64,000 nt of DNA, taken from assembly GCF_003026365.1 (NCBI RefSeq), contig NZ_PYOM01000001.1, forward strand, positions 248,001 through 312,000, read 5' to 3'. Shown one piece after another: positions 55,597 through 64,000 of the stretch (position 1 is the stretch's first letter; each line of letters opens with the position of its first letter). Made by a program: the position numbers and the translations under genes. Below the pieces are notes generated by a model. It was not told the origin of the DNA. It searched no databases and worked only from the letters and a program-made list of their open reading frames with translations. This DNA is from Photobacterium angustum. GTDB lineage: Bacteria; Pseudomonadota; Gammaproteobacteria; Enterobacterales; Vibrionaceae.

Positions 55597-56124
55597 TTAA
55601 TCAGCAAGTTCTGCTAAGCACATTTCATCATAAATTTGCTCAACCCATTGCTTAACACGCTGTGCTGTAAGCTCTGGTTGGCGATCTTCATCAATACATA
55701 AACCTACGAAGTGGTTGTCATCAACGAGTGCTTTTGAAGCTTCAAACTCAAAACCTTCTGTTGAGAAGTTACCCACAATAGTTGCACCACGACTTTCAAC
55801 GATGTCACGTACTGTACCCATTGAATCACAGAAATATTCTGCGTAATCTTCTTGGTCACCACAACCAAAGATAGCCACAAGCTTAGTTGAAAAATCAATT
55901 TGCTCAAGCTCTGGGAAAAAGTCATCCCAATCACACTGTGGTTCACCATAGTACCAAGTAGGAATACCAAGTAGTAGTAGATCAAAGTTGTCGATATCTT
56001 CTTTGCTGCTTTTTGCGATATCTTTTACTTCAACTAGCTTGTCACCAAGTTGCTTTTGAATCATTTTAGCGACAGCTTCGGTATTACCTGTGTCGCTACC
56101 AAAGAAGAGTCCAACGCTTGCCAT
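55597..56124 (-). CDS. fldA: Flavodoxin
   Basis: 175 residues, long-chain flavodoxin. FFGSDTGNTEAVAKM forms the FMN phosphate-binding loop; GIPTWYYGEPQCDWDDF and FGCGDQEDYAEYFCDSMG provide the aromatic loops around the isoalloxazine ring. Acts as low-potential electron carrier. ATG 56124 (MASVGLFFG) is the family start; an upstream frame from 56163 is not conserved. A Fur-box-like sequence lies about 70 bases upstream. Confidence 0.96.
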   Translation of the reverse strand: MASVGLFFGSDTGNTEAVAKMIQKQLGDKLVEVKDIAKSSKEDIDNFDLLLLGIPTWYYGEPQCDWDDFFPELEQIDFSTKLVAIFGCGDQEDYAEYFCDSMGTVRDIVESRGATIVGNFSTEGFEFEASKALVDDNHFVGLCIDEDRQPELTAQRVKQWVEQIYDEMCLAELAD

Positions 56125-56190
56125 AGTAGAGATTACCCGTATATAAATAGTTAACTGCTGCATCGCAGTTTACAGAAATCAGTAGAAACG

Positions 56191-56209
56191 GTGCAATGAT
56201 AATTACTGT
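56191..56209. promoter_or_regulatory. Fur-box-like sequence upstream of fldA
   Basis: Contains AATGATAAT in register with the 19-bp Fur consensus, about 12 of 19 positions in agreement; placed in the expected promoter area of the leftward flavodoxin gene. Confidence 0.4.
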
Positions 56210-56317
56210 TTACTGACGTTTTGTTTGTTTTTTCGTCTAAACGGTAGCATTACCCGCAAGAACTAAGTGTTTAGGTGTTGATATAATCATCATAAGTTAC
56301 ACAATTAACGCTAATAA

Positions 56318-56500
56318 TTAAATCCCAGTACCTTCCCAATTTAGTTGAATAATACCTTTGGATATAAATCCAGCAAAGCCAAGGAACAAAGCTAGCCAAA
56401 CAATTTTTTGTCCAAAGGGAAGGACATTACCTTGTTTTAAGACATCTTTTACTGCCATACCGATAAAGAAAAATAACGGTAAAAACAAGATAAATTCCAA
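56318..56500 (-). CDS. DUF2788 small membrane protein
   Basis: 60 residues, two hydrophobic segments (FILFLPLFFFIGMAV and IVWLALFLGFAGFI) with the conserved VKDVLKQGNVLPFGQKIVWL and C-terminal GIIQLNWEGTG of DUF2788 proteins, which in vibrios lie between fldA and ybfF as here. The only in-frame start is TTG at 56500 without a good ribosome binding site, and the N-terminus is shorter than in relatives, so the start is uncertain and slight truncation is possible. Confidence 0.7.
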   Translation of the reverse strand: MEFILFLPLFFFIGMAVKDVLKQGNVLPFGQKIVWLALFLGFAGFISKGIIQLNWEGTGI

Positions 56501-56545
56501 TGGATTTAATTAAGCCTATGTATTCATGAAGCAAAACAAATCGTT

Positions 56546-56605
56546 TTGATATATACCCAAGTAACCTCAAGGTACTTGGTTTTTAAAGTCACTCAGGTAT
56601 ATCAA
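56546..56605. repeat. 60-bp palindromic intergenic element
   Basis: Ends in inverted copies (TTGATATA at the left, TATATCAA at the right) and contains an inner hairpin CCAAGTA.CC / GGTACTTGG with loop TCAA. It resembles the small ERIC/MITE-like palindromic repeats scattered in Vibrionaceae genomes. One copy only in this window. Confidence 0.5.
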
Positions 56606-56706
56606 TCTAGTGAGACTATAGCATAGTTAAAAAAGGTATTTAACACTGTGGTTATGCAATACCTCATTGTTAGTAAGCACGCTAACAACGAGGTACGTCA
56701 TGTTAT

Positions 56707-57471
56707 TTATTTATCAAGGAAGTTTGTGATGATACGGGTCACCGTTTCTGGTTTTTCTGCATGGAGCCAATGCCCAGTATTTGCCACCATATGTGCTTTG
56801 GCCTGAGGGAATTGCCGCATAATTTCATCCCGATATTCTGGCATGATATAGTCAGATTCTTGGCCTTTAATAAATAATGTTTTGCCTTTGAACGGCTCTA
56901 CAGCTGGTTGCCAACCCATAATGGTGCTGTAGTTGGCAATAATCCCATCAACATTAAATCGCCATTGATAATGTTCACCTTGCTTGGCGAGAGATTTAAG
57001 TAAAAATTGTCTAACACCGGCGTCTTCAACATGTTGAGCAAGAAACTGTTCGGCTTCACTACGTTTGGTAATGGTATGTTTATTCACTTCTTGTAAGCCG
57101 TTAAACACATTTTGATGTCGATGTGCTTGATAGCTAACCGGAGCCATATCCAGTACAACCAAATGTTCTAACTGATTTGGTGCTAATGCAGCCAATGCCA
57201 TGGCTACTTTTCCACCCATTGAATGACCAATCACCGAAAATTGATCAATACCTAAGTGCTTGATCACATTAAGTACATCTTGCGCCATTTCCTGATAGGT
57301 AAAATGATCACTGTGTGGGGATAATCCATGATTGCGAAGATCAACGCTAATTACTTTATAGTTATTTTTCAAAGATCTGGCTAAGAGCCCTAGATTAGCG
57401 GCACTGCCGAATAAACCATGGATCAAAATGATCGTTTTTCCATCGCCTTCAACTTGATAATGAAGATTCAC
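56707..57471 (-). CDS. ybfF: Esterase YbfF (alpha/beta hydrolase)
   Basis: 254 residues. LIHGLFGSAANLG holds the oxyanion-hole region, VIGHSMGGKVAMAL the nucleophile elbow with catalytic Ser, and NTGHWLHAEKPE the catalytic His. Hydrolyses short acyl esters in E. coli. It is divergent from seqA with about 90 bases between, exactly as in E. coli. Confidence 0.92.
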   Translation of the reverse strand: MNLHYQVEGDGKTIILIHGLFGSAANLGLLARSLKNNYKVISVDLRNHGLSPHSDHFTYQEMAQDVLNVIKHLGIDQFSVIGHSMGGKVAMALAALAPNQLEHLVVLDMAPVSYQAHRHQNVFNGLQEVNKHTITKRSEAEQFLAQHVEDAGVRQFLLKSLAKQGEHYQWRFNVDGIIANYSTIMGWQPAVEPFKGKTLFIKGQESDYIMPEYRDEIMRQFPQAKAHMVANTGHWLHAEKPETVTRIITNFLDK

Positions 57472-57563
57472 TGACTATTTTCTCTAATTAGTTGTGGTAT
57501 TTACCGTAGAGTATAACCTCGGATCAAGCTATAATCGTAGCCAGATTTTTTAACGGAACGATA

Positions 57564-58121
57564 ATGAATAATACGATGAAGACTATTGAAGTAGACGAAG
57601 AACTATATCGTTATATTGCTAGCCAAACTCAACATATTGGTGAAAGTGCTTCTGATATTTTGCGTCGCTTGCTTATGGTGCCTGAAGAGCAACTACAGCA
57701 GCAGCCTGCTGTGGTAATGCCTGTTCGTCCGAAAGGGATCGTTGTTAGTAAAGATGCTGGCAATGTACCAACGATGGATCGTGTAAAAGAAATGCGAACA
57801 GTATTGATCTCTGATGAATTTGCAGCACAAGAAAAAGCAATTGGTCGTTTTATGATGATCTTGTCTTCTTTATATAGCATTGATGCAGAAGGTTTTGCTG
57901 AAGCTGCTGCAATTAAAGGTCGTACCCGCGTTTACTTTGCTCATGATGAAGAAACGTTACTAGCAAGTGGTAAAACGACGAAACCTAAGTCGATTCCATC
58001 AACACCATTCTGGGTGATTACAAATACAAATACTGAGCGTAAGCGTCAAATGATTGACCAGCTGATGACTAAGATGGGATTTGGTTCAGATATTATTGAT
58101 AAGGTATGTGGCGAAATCTAA
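57564..58121 (+). CDS. seqA: Negative modulator of replication initiation SeqA
   Basis: 185 residues. N-terminal oligomerisation domain [33 protein letters not shown], a linker, and a C-terminal domain ([20 protein letters not shown]) that reads hemimethylated GATC. SeqA sequesters new origins and represses dnaA. ATG 57564 has weak CGGA upstream; the internal ATG 57576 starts at the E. coli-equivalent MKTIEV and is also possible. The gene ends 37 bases before pgm, so the two are probably cotranscribed. Confidence 0.96.
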   Translation: MNNTMKTIEVDEELYRYIASQTQHIGESASDILRRLLMVPEEQLQQQPAVVMPVRPKGIVVSKDAGNVPTMDRVKEMRTVLISDEFAAQEKAIGRFMMILSSLYSIDAEGFAEAAAIKGRTRVYFAHDEETLLASGKTTKPKSIPSTPFWVITNTNTERKRQMIDQLMTKMGFGSDIIDKVCGEI

Positions 58122-58158
58122 TCGCCAGATATTGAGGTTAAATAACAAGGATAAAACT

Positions 58159-59805
58159 ATGGCTATTCATCCTCGTGCTGGGCAACGAGCTCAGCAAGAA
58201 GATATGTATAACATTCCAGCACTTATCGCTAATTATTTTCTTATAGAGCCAAGTGCTCAAGATGCATCGCAGCAAGTAGAGTTTGGTACTTCAGGTCATC
58301 GAGGAACAGCAGATAAAGGCACATTTAATCAGCATCATATTTGGGCCATTGCGCAAGCTATTGCTGAAGTTCGTGCTGAAAATGGAGTGATGGGGCCACT
58401 TTTTTTAGGAAAAGATACCCATGCATTATCAGAGCCTGCTTTTACTTCAACATTAGAAGTACTTGTTGCTAATAATGTTCAAGTTGTTATTCAAGAAGGT
58501 AAGGGATATACCCCTACACCTGGCATTTCTCATTCTATCCTTTGTTACAACAAAGCTCATGATGATAAAGCTGATGGTATTGTTATCACGCCATCGCATA
58601 ACCCACCTCAAGATGGCGGTATTAAATATAACCCTGTCCATGGTGGTCCAGCTGAAAGTGAATTAACAACAGCGATTGAACGCCGTGCTAATGAAATCAT
58701 TGCAAACGGTTTGGCTGATGTTAAGCGTGTATATATTGTTGACGCTTTAGCTTCTCAACTTGTTGTTGAGCAAGATTTAGTCGCACCTTATGTTGCAGAT
58801 CTTGTAAATGTTATAAATATGGAAGCGATTCAAAAATCAGAGCTTAAGTTGGGTGTAGATCCTCTTGGTGGCTCAGGTATTGAATACTGGCGTCAAATTG
58901 CCGCATATTATGCGCTAGATCTAACACTTGTTAATGAATCTATTGATCCATCATTTCGTTTTATGTCATTAGATAAAGATGGCGTAGTACGTATGGACTG
59001 TTCATCGCCATATGCAATGGCAGGGTTACTGGCGTACAAAGATAACTACGATCTAGCGTTTGGTAACGACCCTGATTACGACCGTCATGGTATCGTAACA
59101 CCAGCAGGTCTAATGAATCCTAACCATTATCTTGCTGTATGTATTGATTACTTATTCCGTCATCGTAACGATTGGGCTAAGCAAGTTGCAGTGGGCAAAA
59201 CATTAGTCTCTAGTGCTTTGATTGATCGTGTTGTTGCTGCACTAGGTCGTGAACTGGTTGAAGTACCAGTTGGTTTTAAATGGTTTGTTGATGGCTTATT
59301 TAGCGGCAAGTTAGGTTTTGGCGGTGAAGAAAGTGCGGGCGCATCTTTCTTACGTAAAGACGGTACGCCTTGGTCAACAGATAAAGATGGTATTTTATTG
59401 TGTTTGTTAGCAGCAGAGATCACTGCTGTAACAGGTAAAACACCGCAAGAATATTACGAAGAATTAGCCGATAAGTTTGGGCATTCAGAATACTCTCGTT
59501 TGCAAGCTGTCGCGAATAAAGAGCAGAAAGCGGTATTAAGTAAGCTTTCTCCTGAAATGGTTTCAGCTGAAACATTAGCCGGTGAGCCAATCACAGCACG
59601 TCTAACTCATGCACCAGGTAATGGTGCTGCGATTGGCGGTTTAAAAGTGACGACTGAAAATGGTTGGTTTGCTGCTCGTCCATCGGGTACAGAAGATATT
59701 TACAAGATCTATTGCGAAAGTTTTAAGGGCAAAGAACATCTAGCGCTTATTGAGCAAGAAGCACAGGCAATTGTCAGTAAAGTCTTTGCCGATGCTGGTT
59801 TATAA
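58159..59805 (+). CDS. pgm: Phosphoglucomutase (alpha-D-glucose phosphate-specific)
   Basis: 548 residues, glucose-1-P to glucose-6-[14 protein letters not shown] near the N-terminus, catalytic serine loop [11 protein letters not shown], metal loop NDPDYDRHG, sugar-binding [11 protein letters not shown] and phosphate-binding [16 protein letters not shown] is nine bases before ATG 58159; the frame upstream overlaps seqA and is not coding. seqA-pgm adjacency is conserved with E. coli. Confidence 0.97.
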   Translation: MAIHPRAGQRAQQEDMYNIPALIANYFLIEPSAQDASQQVEFGTSGHRGTADKGTFNQHHIWAIAQAIAEVRAENGVMGPLFLGKDTHALSEPAFTSTLEVLVANNVQVVIQEGKGYTPTPGISHSILCYNKAHDDKADGIVITPSHNPPQDGGIKYNPVHGGPAESELTTAIERRANEIIANGLADVKRVYIVDALASQLVVEQDLVAPYVADLVNVINMEAIQKSELKLGVDPLGGSGIEYWRQIAAYYALDLTLVNESIDPSFRFMSLDKDGVVRMDCSSPYAMAGLLAYKDNYDLAFGNDPDYDRHGIVTPAGLMNPNHYLAVCIDYLFRHRNDWAKQVAVGKTLVSSALIDRVVAALGRELVEVPVGFKWFVDGLFSGKLGFGGEESAGASFLRKDGTPWSTDKDGILLCLLAAEITAVTGKTPQEYYEELADKFGHSEYSRLQAVANKEQKAVLSKLSPEMVSAETLAGEPITARLTHAPGNGAAIGGLKVTTENGWFAARPSGTEDIYKIYCESFKGKEHLALIEQEAQAIVSKVFADAGL

Positions 59806-59823
59806 ACTGTTAAATGTATAAAG

Positions 59824-59849
59824 AAAACGCCCATAATGGGCGTTTTTTT
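59824..59849. terminator. Bidirectional terminator after pgm
   Basis: AAAACGCCCA / TGGGCGTTTT arms with loop TAA and T-run; converges with the DUF1853 gene. Confidence 0.88.
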
Positions 59850-59860
59850 ATATATGCAGG

Positions 59861-60649
59861 TTAAGCTCTCAATTCACTATTATGCTTTGGCCAGTGATTC
59901 GGAACGATAAACCATACTCTATCTTTTTTATCAACAGCTTGCGTTGGTACAGTAATTTTTTTTGGGTCGAGGTACTCATCAAGTTCAGCAAATGCTGGTG
60001 GCGATATCCACTGTTTTTTCGTCAATGCTTTCAAAACCAGATGTGTAGCATCAGACTGATAACACCATAACCCTGTGTTAGCCTTTGGGTTGATATTAAT
60101 CGTTGATCCTTGCTGTGGTTCAGGCCAAGCGTGAAATAGTCGCCCCTGCATGATGAGTCGACGTTTGGTTGGCTGTTCATCAAATGTAGTTTTAAATGCA
60201 TCATGCTCACTAAGTCTGAGTTGATGTTCAATCATTCGGTTTGTTTTCTTATCGAGATTGTCTTTAGCATTTGGTCCTGGCCAGCTATTGTTATAGGCGA
60301 GATAAAATTTGATGGCTACTTCCCAATGCTCAATTTCATCAGTACGTAAGTTTTTAACCAGAAAATCAATAGAGCCAACAGTTTGTTTATGCCAATTAAG
60401 CTGGACTTCTTCTTCCATTAGTTCGTAATGAGGGTGAGAAATAATTAATTGCTGCCATAGCCATTGATAATAAAACCCTAAGCGGCGATTTCCAGTATAG
60501 GGCGCTATGCAGGGAAGTTGTGCGTGGCGATTAAATAGCTCAAACCAAGTGCCGTCACAGACATAGTCGTATGATGAGATCAAATTTGGCATATTGAGTA
60601 CAGCGAGATAATCCTTCGTTAATTGTTTATCCATTTCTTTTTGTAACAT
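59861..60649 (-). CDS. DUF1853 family protein
   Basis: About 262 residues. RRLGFYYQWLWQQLI, TVGSIDFLVKN and HWEVAIKFYLAY.N..WPGPNAKDNLDKK are the conserved DUF1853 blocks; the E-V-A-x-K arrangement resembles PD-(D/E)xK nuclease-like folds, and RLIMQGRLFHAWP follows. Function unknown. The ORF is open to GTG 60685; ATG 60649 is chosen, with ATG 60634 also possible since ribosome binding sites are weak for all. Confidence 0.8.
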   Translation of the reverse strand: MLQKEMDKQLTKDYLAVLNMPNLISSYDYVCDGTWFELFNRHAQLPCIAPYTGNRRLGFYYQWLWQQLIISHPHYELMEEEVQLNWHKQTVGSIDFLVKNLRTDEIEHWEVAIKFYLAYNNSWPGPNAKDNLDKKTNRMIEHQLRLSEHDAFKTTFDEQPTKRRLIMQGRLFHAWPEPQQGSTININPKANTGLWCYQSDATHLVLKALTKKQWISPPAFAELDEYLDPKKITVPTQAVDKKDRVWFIVPNHWPKHNSELRA

Positions 60650-60776
60650 TCTTACATAACTCGCTTGTATATAGGCGTATAACACAATATTGACGAAAAA
60701 TTACACGAATATCTGTAGTAATATTTCATAAACTCTATTAAAGTGGTGACAGATTTGATCATAAAGAGATTCTGTT

Positions 60777-60974
60777 ATGTACACTCAGTATTCAAAGTTC
60801 AATATTACTTTTCGTCGCGTTTTTGTTGTACTAGCAGGATTGCTTTCATTACCTGTTTTACTTTTATTACCTGTCAATAAACGTACGCGGATGGGTAGTT
60901 TCTTACACCGCTATTGGGTGCAAACTAGCGCTCAGCCTTTATGGCTTAAAAAAATTGAGCAAGGCTTAAAATAA
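60777..60974 (+). CDS. ybfA: YbfA-like small membrane protein (DUF2517)
   Basis: 65 residues. The pattern FRRVFVVLAGLLSLPVLLL ... FLHRYWVQTSAQPLWLKKIEQ matches E. coli YbfA, which has FLRRTYAVAAGVLALP and YLHRVWSKTSDKPVWM at the same spacing. One or two membrane segments; function unknown. A strong terminator follows, supporting a real gene. Confidence 0.75.
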   Translation: MYTQYSKFNITFRRVFVVLAGLLSLPVLLLLPVNKRTRMGSFLHRYWVQTSAQPLWLKKIEQGLK

Positions 60975-60990
60975 TTTCCATGTAATATGA

Positions 60991-61015
60991 AAAGCTGCCA
61001 TTGGCAGCTTTTTTT
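60991..61015 (+). terminator. Terminator after the ybfA-like gene
   Basis: AAAGCTGCCA / TGGCAGCTTT arms followed by a T-run. Confidence 0.9.
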
Positions 61016-61129
61016 ATACCATTTATTTACTGTTAATGCAGAGAAAACTCTTAATATAAAGATAGCTTTAGTAAACTAATATCGTAGTATTAAAAAAGAT
61101 TTTAGTTATAAGATTAAGGACAACATTAG

Positions 61130-61888
61130 ATGAATAATTTTGCTTTAGAAACCGTACTTAATGAGTTTCTTTCTCCTCACTTGATAAAAGATTATTGTCC
61201 TAATGGGTTACAAGTTGAAGGCAAACCCAACGTTAAAAAAATTATTACTGGCGTAACGGCTTGTCAGGCTTTGATTGATAGAGCCATTGAAGAGAAAGCT
61301 GATGCAATTGTTGTCCACCATGGTTTTTTTTGGAAAGGTGAGTCTGCTGAAATTCGTGGTATGAAATATCGCCGTATTAAAGCCTTGATTGAAAATGGGA
61401 TTAATTTATATGCTTATCATTTGCCATTAGATGTGCATACGCAAGTTGGTAATAATGTACAGTTAGCACAACGTTTAGATTTAGACATCACTGGTGGTCT
61501 AGAGTTAGGTAATCCTCGTTCTATTGCTATTTATGGTGAGTTAGATCAAGCGATCTCAGGTGAGGATTTTGCAGCAAGAATTGCAATGGCGTTACAACGC
61601 GAACCATTACATATCGCGCCAAGTTCATCTAATTTAATAAAAAAAGTGGGGTGGTGTACTGGCGGCGGGCAAGATTATATTGAATTAGCCGTTCAGCAAG
61701 GATGTGACGCCTTTATTTCGGGTGAAGTATCTGAAAGAACCACTCATATTGCACGCGAATTAGGTATTCATTATTTTGCTGCAGGTCATCACGCAACAGA
61801 GCGTTATGGTGTGAAAGCATTAGGTGAATGGTTAGCACAAGAATACAACTTTGATGTGACGTTTATCGACATTGATAATCCAGTGTAG
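61130..61888 (+). CDS. ybgI: NIF3-family dinuclear metal-binding protein (YbgI)
   Basis: 252 residues. YCPNGLQVEG, VVHHGFFWKGE with paired metal histidines, YAYHLPLDVH, and near the C-terminus YFAAGHHATERYGVKALGEWL provide the two-metal site of the hexameric toroidal NIF3 fold. E. coli YbgI is the nearest model; family members are sometimes labelled GTP cyclohydrolase I type 2, and the activity is unsettled. Confidence 0.93.
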   Translation: MNNFALETVLNEFLSPHLIKDYCPNGLQVEGKPNVKKIITGVTACQALIDRAIEEKADAIVVHHGFFWKGESAEIRGMKYRRIKALIENGINLYAYHLPLDVHTQVGNNVQLAQRLDLDITGGLELGNPRSIAIYGELDQAISGEDFAARIAMALQREPLHIAPSSSNLIKKVGWCTGGGQDYIELAVQQGCDAFISGEVSERTTHIARELGIHYFAAGHHATERYGVKALGEWLAQEYNFDVTFIDIDNPV

Positions 61889-61915
61889 ACTAGCAAGTCT
61901 TTCGGTAAACGAAAC

Positions 61916-61947
61916 AAAAAAGGTTGAGTATTTAACTCAACCTTTTT
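61916..61947. terminator. Bidirectional terminator between ybgI and gltA
   Basis: AAAAAGGTTGAGT / ACTCAACCTTTTT perfect arms with loop ATTTA between convergent genes. Confidence 0.93.
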
Positions 61948-61971
61948 ATTTATCGTAAATTGCTACAAAAT

Positions 61972-63261
61972 TTATTCGCGCTCATGAAGAGGTTTAAACT
62001 CTCTATATGACTCACCAGTATAAAGCTGACGAGGTCGACCAATACGATTTGTTGGGTCACTGTGCATTTCGTTCCAGTGAGCAATCCAACCAATGGTACG
62101 AGACATCGCAAAGATCACTGTAAACATTGATACTGGAATACCAATCGCTTTTAAGATAATACCAGAGTAGAAATCTACGTTAGGGTATAATTTCTTACTG
62201 ACAAAGTACTCATCAGAAAGCGCAATACGCTCTAATTCCATTGCAACATCTAGTAATGGATCTTCAATCTTCAGCTCTTCAAGCACTTCGTGACAAGCTT
62301 CACGCATCACGGTTGCACGAGGGTCGTAGTTTTTGTAAACACGGTGACCAAAGCCCATTAAGCGGAATGGGTCGTCTTTATCTTTTGCACGATCAATGAA
62401 CTCAGGAATGTTATCTACACTTCCGATTTCTTCAAGCATTTTAAGACAAGCTTCATTAGCGCCACCATGCGCAGGCCCCCAAAGAGATGCAATACCCGCA
62501 GCAATACAAGCAAATGGGTTAGCACCAGAAGAGCCTGCAAGACGAACCGTTGACGTTGAAGCATTCTGCTCGTGATCTGCGTGAAGGGTAAATATCTTAT
62601 CCATCGCACGCGCAACAACAGGGCTTACTTCATATTCTTCACAAGGTGTTGCAAACATCATGTGAAGGAAATTTTCCGCGTAATCAAGATCATTACGAGG
62701 ATAAATAAATGGTTGTCCTATGGTGTACTTATGACACATTGCCGCTAGTGTCGGCATTTTAGATAACAATCTAAATGCTGCAATCTCACGGTGTGTATCG
62801 TTGTTAATATCAAGAGAGTCATGATAAAACGCAGATAAAGCACCTACAACGCCACACATTACTGCCATTGGGTGTGCATCACGACGGAAGCCATGGAAAA
62901 AGCTCGCGATTTGTTCATGCACCATCGTATGGCGTGTAACTGTTGTTCTAAACTGCTCGTATTCAGCTCGGGTAGGGACCTCACCGTATAACAAGACAAA
63001 ACAAACTTCTAAATAGTCTGCGTTATTGGCTAATTGATCAATCGGGAAACCTCGATGAAGCAAGATTCCTTCTTCGCCATCAATGTATGTAATTTGAGAT
63101 TCACACGAGGCTGTTGCTAGAAAACCTGGGTCAAATGTAAAAAAGCCGTTTGCACCAAGTTTACGCACATCAATTACATCTTGGCCCTCAGAGCCCCCGA
63201 TAATCGGCAGTTCGATAGGTGCTTTCCCTTCAATATGAAGAGTAGCTTTCTTATCTGCCAT
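61972..63261 (-). CDS. gltA: Citrate synthase (type II, hexameric)
   Basis: 429 residues; oxaloacetate plus acetyl-CoA to citrate. [39 protein letters not shown] and [14 protein letters not shown] contain the catalytic His, His and oxaloacetate-binding residues. Length equals the NADH-inhibited E. coli enzyme. ATG 63261 is preceded by AAAGGAG; the frame extends upstream to 63342 without homology. Divergent from sdhC, as in E. coli. Confidence 0.97.
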   Translation of the reverse strand: MADKKATLHIEGKAPIELPIIGGSEGQDVIDVRKLGANGFFTFDPGFLATASCESQITYIDGEEGILLHRGFPIDQLANNADYLEVCFVLLYGEVPTRAEYEQFRTTVTRHTMVHEQIASFFHGFRRDAHPMAVMCGVVGALSAFYHDSLDINNDTHREIAAFRLLSKMPTLAAMCHKYTIGQPFIYPRNDLDYAENFLHMMFATPCEEYEVSPVVARAMDKIFTLHADHEQNASTSTVRLAGSSGANPFACIAAGIASLWGPAHGGANEACLKMLEEIGSVDNIPEFIDRAKDKDDPFRLMGFGHRVYKNYDPRATVMREACHEVLEELKIEDPLLDVAMELERIALSDEYFVSKKLYPNVDFYSGIILKAIGIPVSMFTVIFAMSRTIGWIAHWNEMHSDPTNRIGRPRQLYTGESYREFKPLHERE

Positions 63262-63672
63262 AACAATCTCCTTTGCTATTTTTATAATCCTAATCCGATG
63301 CGGATGTGCATTTGTTGTACCGTCAGGCGCAACCTTTGTCAATTATTGTGCTTCTTTGTGTGCGCTTGTTAATAACTTTAAATCAAAAAGTATGAATTTA
63401 TGAGAATCGTGTTTGACATCATGTAACTGGAATTGTTTTTGAATGTTACGGGGCGTATGATGAGGCAAGGTCTCTGGTTATACTACCCGCCAGGATTTTA
63501 CAAACATATGTCATTTATTTTTAAGAGTTAGGTAATGACGTTTACAACGTCTGCTCAACATAATAATAACCTAATATTGAATTTTTGTTGCACTTGTTTG
63601 TTGGCTTGTACGTATACCTCAGAGAATTTAATAAAAAAATAAATTGCTTCAATGGAGCTGAGTGGGCAAACC
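63262..63672. promoter_or_regulatory. Divergent gltA-sdhC regulatory region
   Basis: About 400 bases that in E. coli bind CRP, ArcA and Fur-dependent RyhB leader signals. Here I note a perfect palindrome GACGTT-TAC-AACGTC at 63538-63552; no operator is assigned and no gene is seen. Confidence 0.45.
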
Positions 63673-64000
63673 GTGAAAGTAAAAAAGCCAAGACCTGTCA
63701 ATCTCGACCTACAAACGATTCGCTTTCCGCTTACTGCGATAGCGTCAATCCTACACCGCGTTTCTGGTGTGATTACATTCGTATCCCTTGCCATCTTGCT
63801 GTGGCTGCTAAACCTATCTCTATCTTCACCTGAAGGTTTTACATCCGCTGCCAGTGTGACTGATAGCTTTTTTGTGAAATTTATTCTGTGGGGAGTACTT
63901 ACCGCATTGTTTTATCACATTGTTTTAGGTGTCCGTCATTTGTTGATGGATTTAGGTTATTTTGAAGAAATGGACACAGGCATTGCAAGTACCAAAGTTA
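63673..64000 (+). CDS. sdhC: Succinate dehydrogenase cytochrome b556 subunit SdhC, 5' part
   Basis: The first 109 residues of the membrane anchor subunit that binds heme b and ubiquinone; the gene runs off the right edge. KKPRPVNLDLQTIRFPLTAIASILHRVSGVITF is nearly identical to the E. coli N-terminus, with the quinone-site Ser and Arg in ILHRVSG, and the heme-ligand His region YHIVLGVRHLLMDLGY. I use GTG 63673 because it fits the family N-terminus; an in-frame ATG at 63652 would add seven residues, and neither has a strong ribosome binding site. Confidence 0.93.
   Translation, partial: MKVKKPRPVNLDLQTIRFPLTAIASILHRVSGVITFVSLAILLWLLNLSLSSPEGFTSAASVTDSFFVKFILWGVLTALFYHIVLGVRHLLMDLGYFEEMDTGIASTKV

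Overview
The window reads as a chromosomal segment of a Vibrionaceae gammaproteobacterium, most likely a Photobacterium. The reasons are a toxR-toxS pair divergent from htpG, a GH20 chitobiase beside the nag genes, a Photobacterium/Vibrio-type porin, moderately AT-rich coding sequence, and E. coli-like gene neighbourhoods (tesB-ybaY-atl-ffs, ybaN-apt-dnaX-ybaB-recR-htpG-adk-hemH-gsk, nagBAC/nagE-glnS, fldA/fur, ybfF-seqA-pgm, gltA/sdhC). Most of the window is conserved core genome. Both edges cut genes: the 3' part of fadJ on the left and the 5' part of sdhC on the right.

Layout. 1-12.6 kb: fadJ, an M16 peptidase, sixA, a small lipoprotein, smrB/prmB (divergent), queC, a cysteine-degrading PLP enzyme divergent from its probable DecR-type regulator, tesB, ybaY, atl and a membrane protein. 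12.7-20 kb: 4.5S RNA (ffs) followed by the one clearly accessory stretch. Directly after ffs lies what looks like the right end of a Tn7-like transposon: a terminal TGT, three tandem 21-bp repeats, and a decayed tnsA reading away from ffs. Next to it are AT-rich genes for exported proteins (a small secreted protein, a trypsin-like protease with a duplicated C-terminal module, a sphingomyelinase-like phosphodiesterase and an overlapping membrane-anchored helical partner), then an orphan membrane protein and a broken EAL-domain gene.

20-27.5 kb: a leftward cluster dinG-yfcA-priC-HDAC-rsmS (rsmS encodes only 53 residues), then a porin, a YccT/CsgI-like protein and a short DksA-type zinc protein. 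28-41.4 kb: ybaN, apt, dnaX (with an in-frame A AAA AAG slippery site and a nearby -1 stop, suggesting tau and gamma are both made), ybaB, recR, toxRS, htpG, adk, hemH, gsk, asnB. 41.7-53 kb: a CPA2 antiporter, then an amino-sugar unit (nagC, nagA, nagB leftward; nagE and chitobiase rightward) and glnS. 53-64 kb: a secreted Ntn hydrolase, fur, a DUF4442 protein, flavodoxin, a DUF2788 protein, ybfF, seqA, pgm, a DUF1853 protein, a ybfA-like protein, a NIF3 protein, gltA, and the start of sdhC.

Functional links: chitobiase releases GlcNAc, NagE imports and phosphorylates it, NagA and NagB convert it to fructose-6-phosphate, and NagC represses. ToxR/ToxS is a membrane regulator known in relatives to control porins such as the one at 25.3 kb. 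Fur sits near the flavodoxin gene, whose upstream region carries a Fur-box-like sequence. No tRNA genes, CRISPR arrays or intact insertion sequences were seen.
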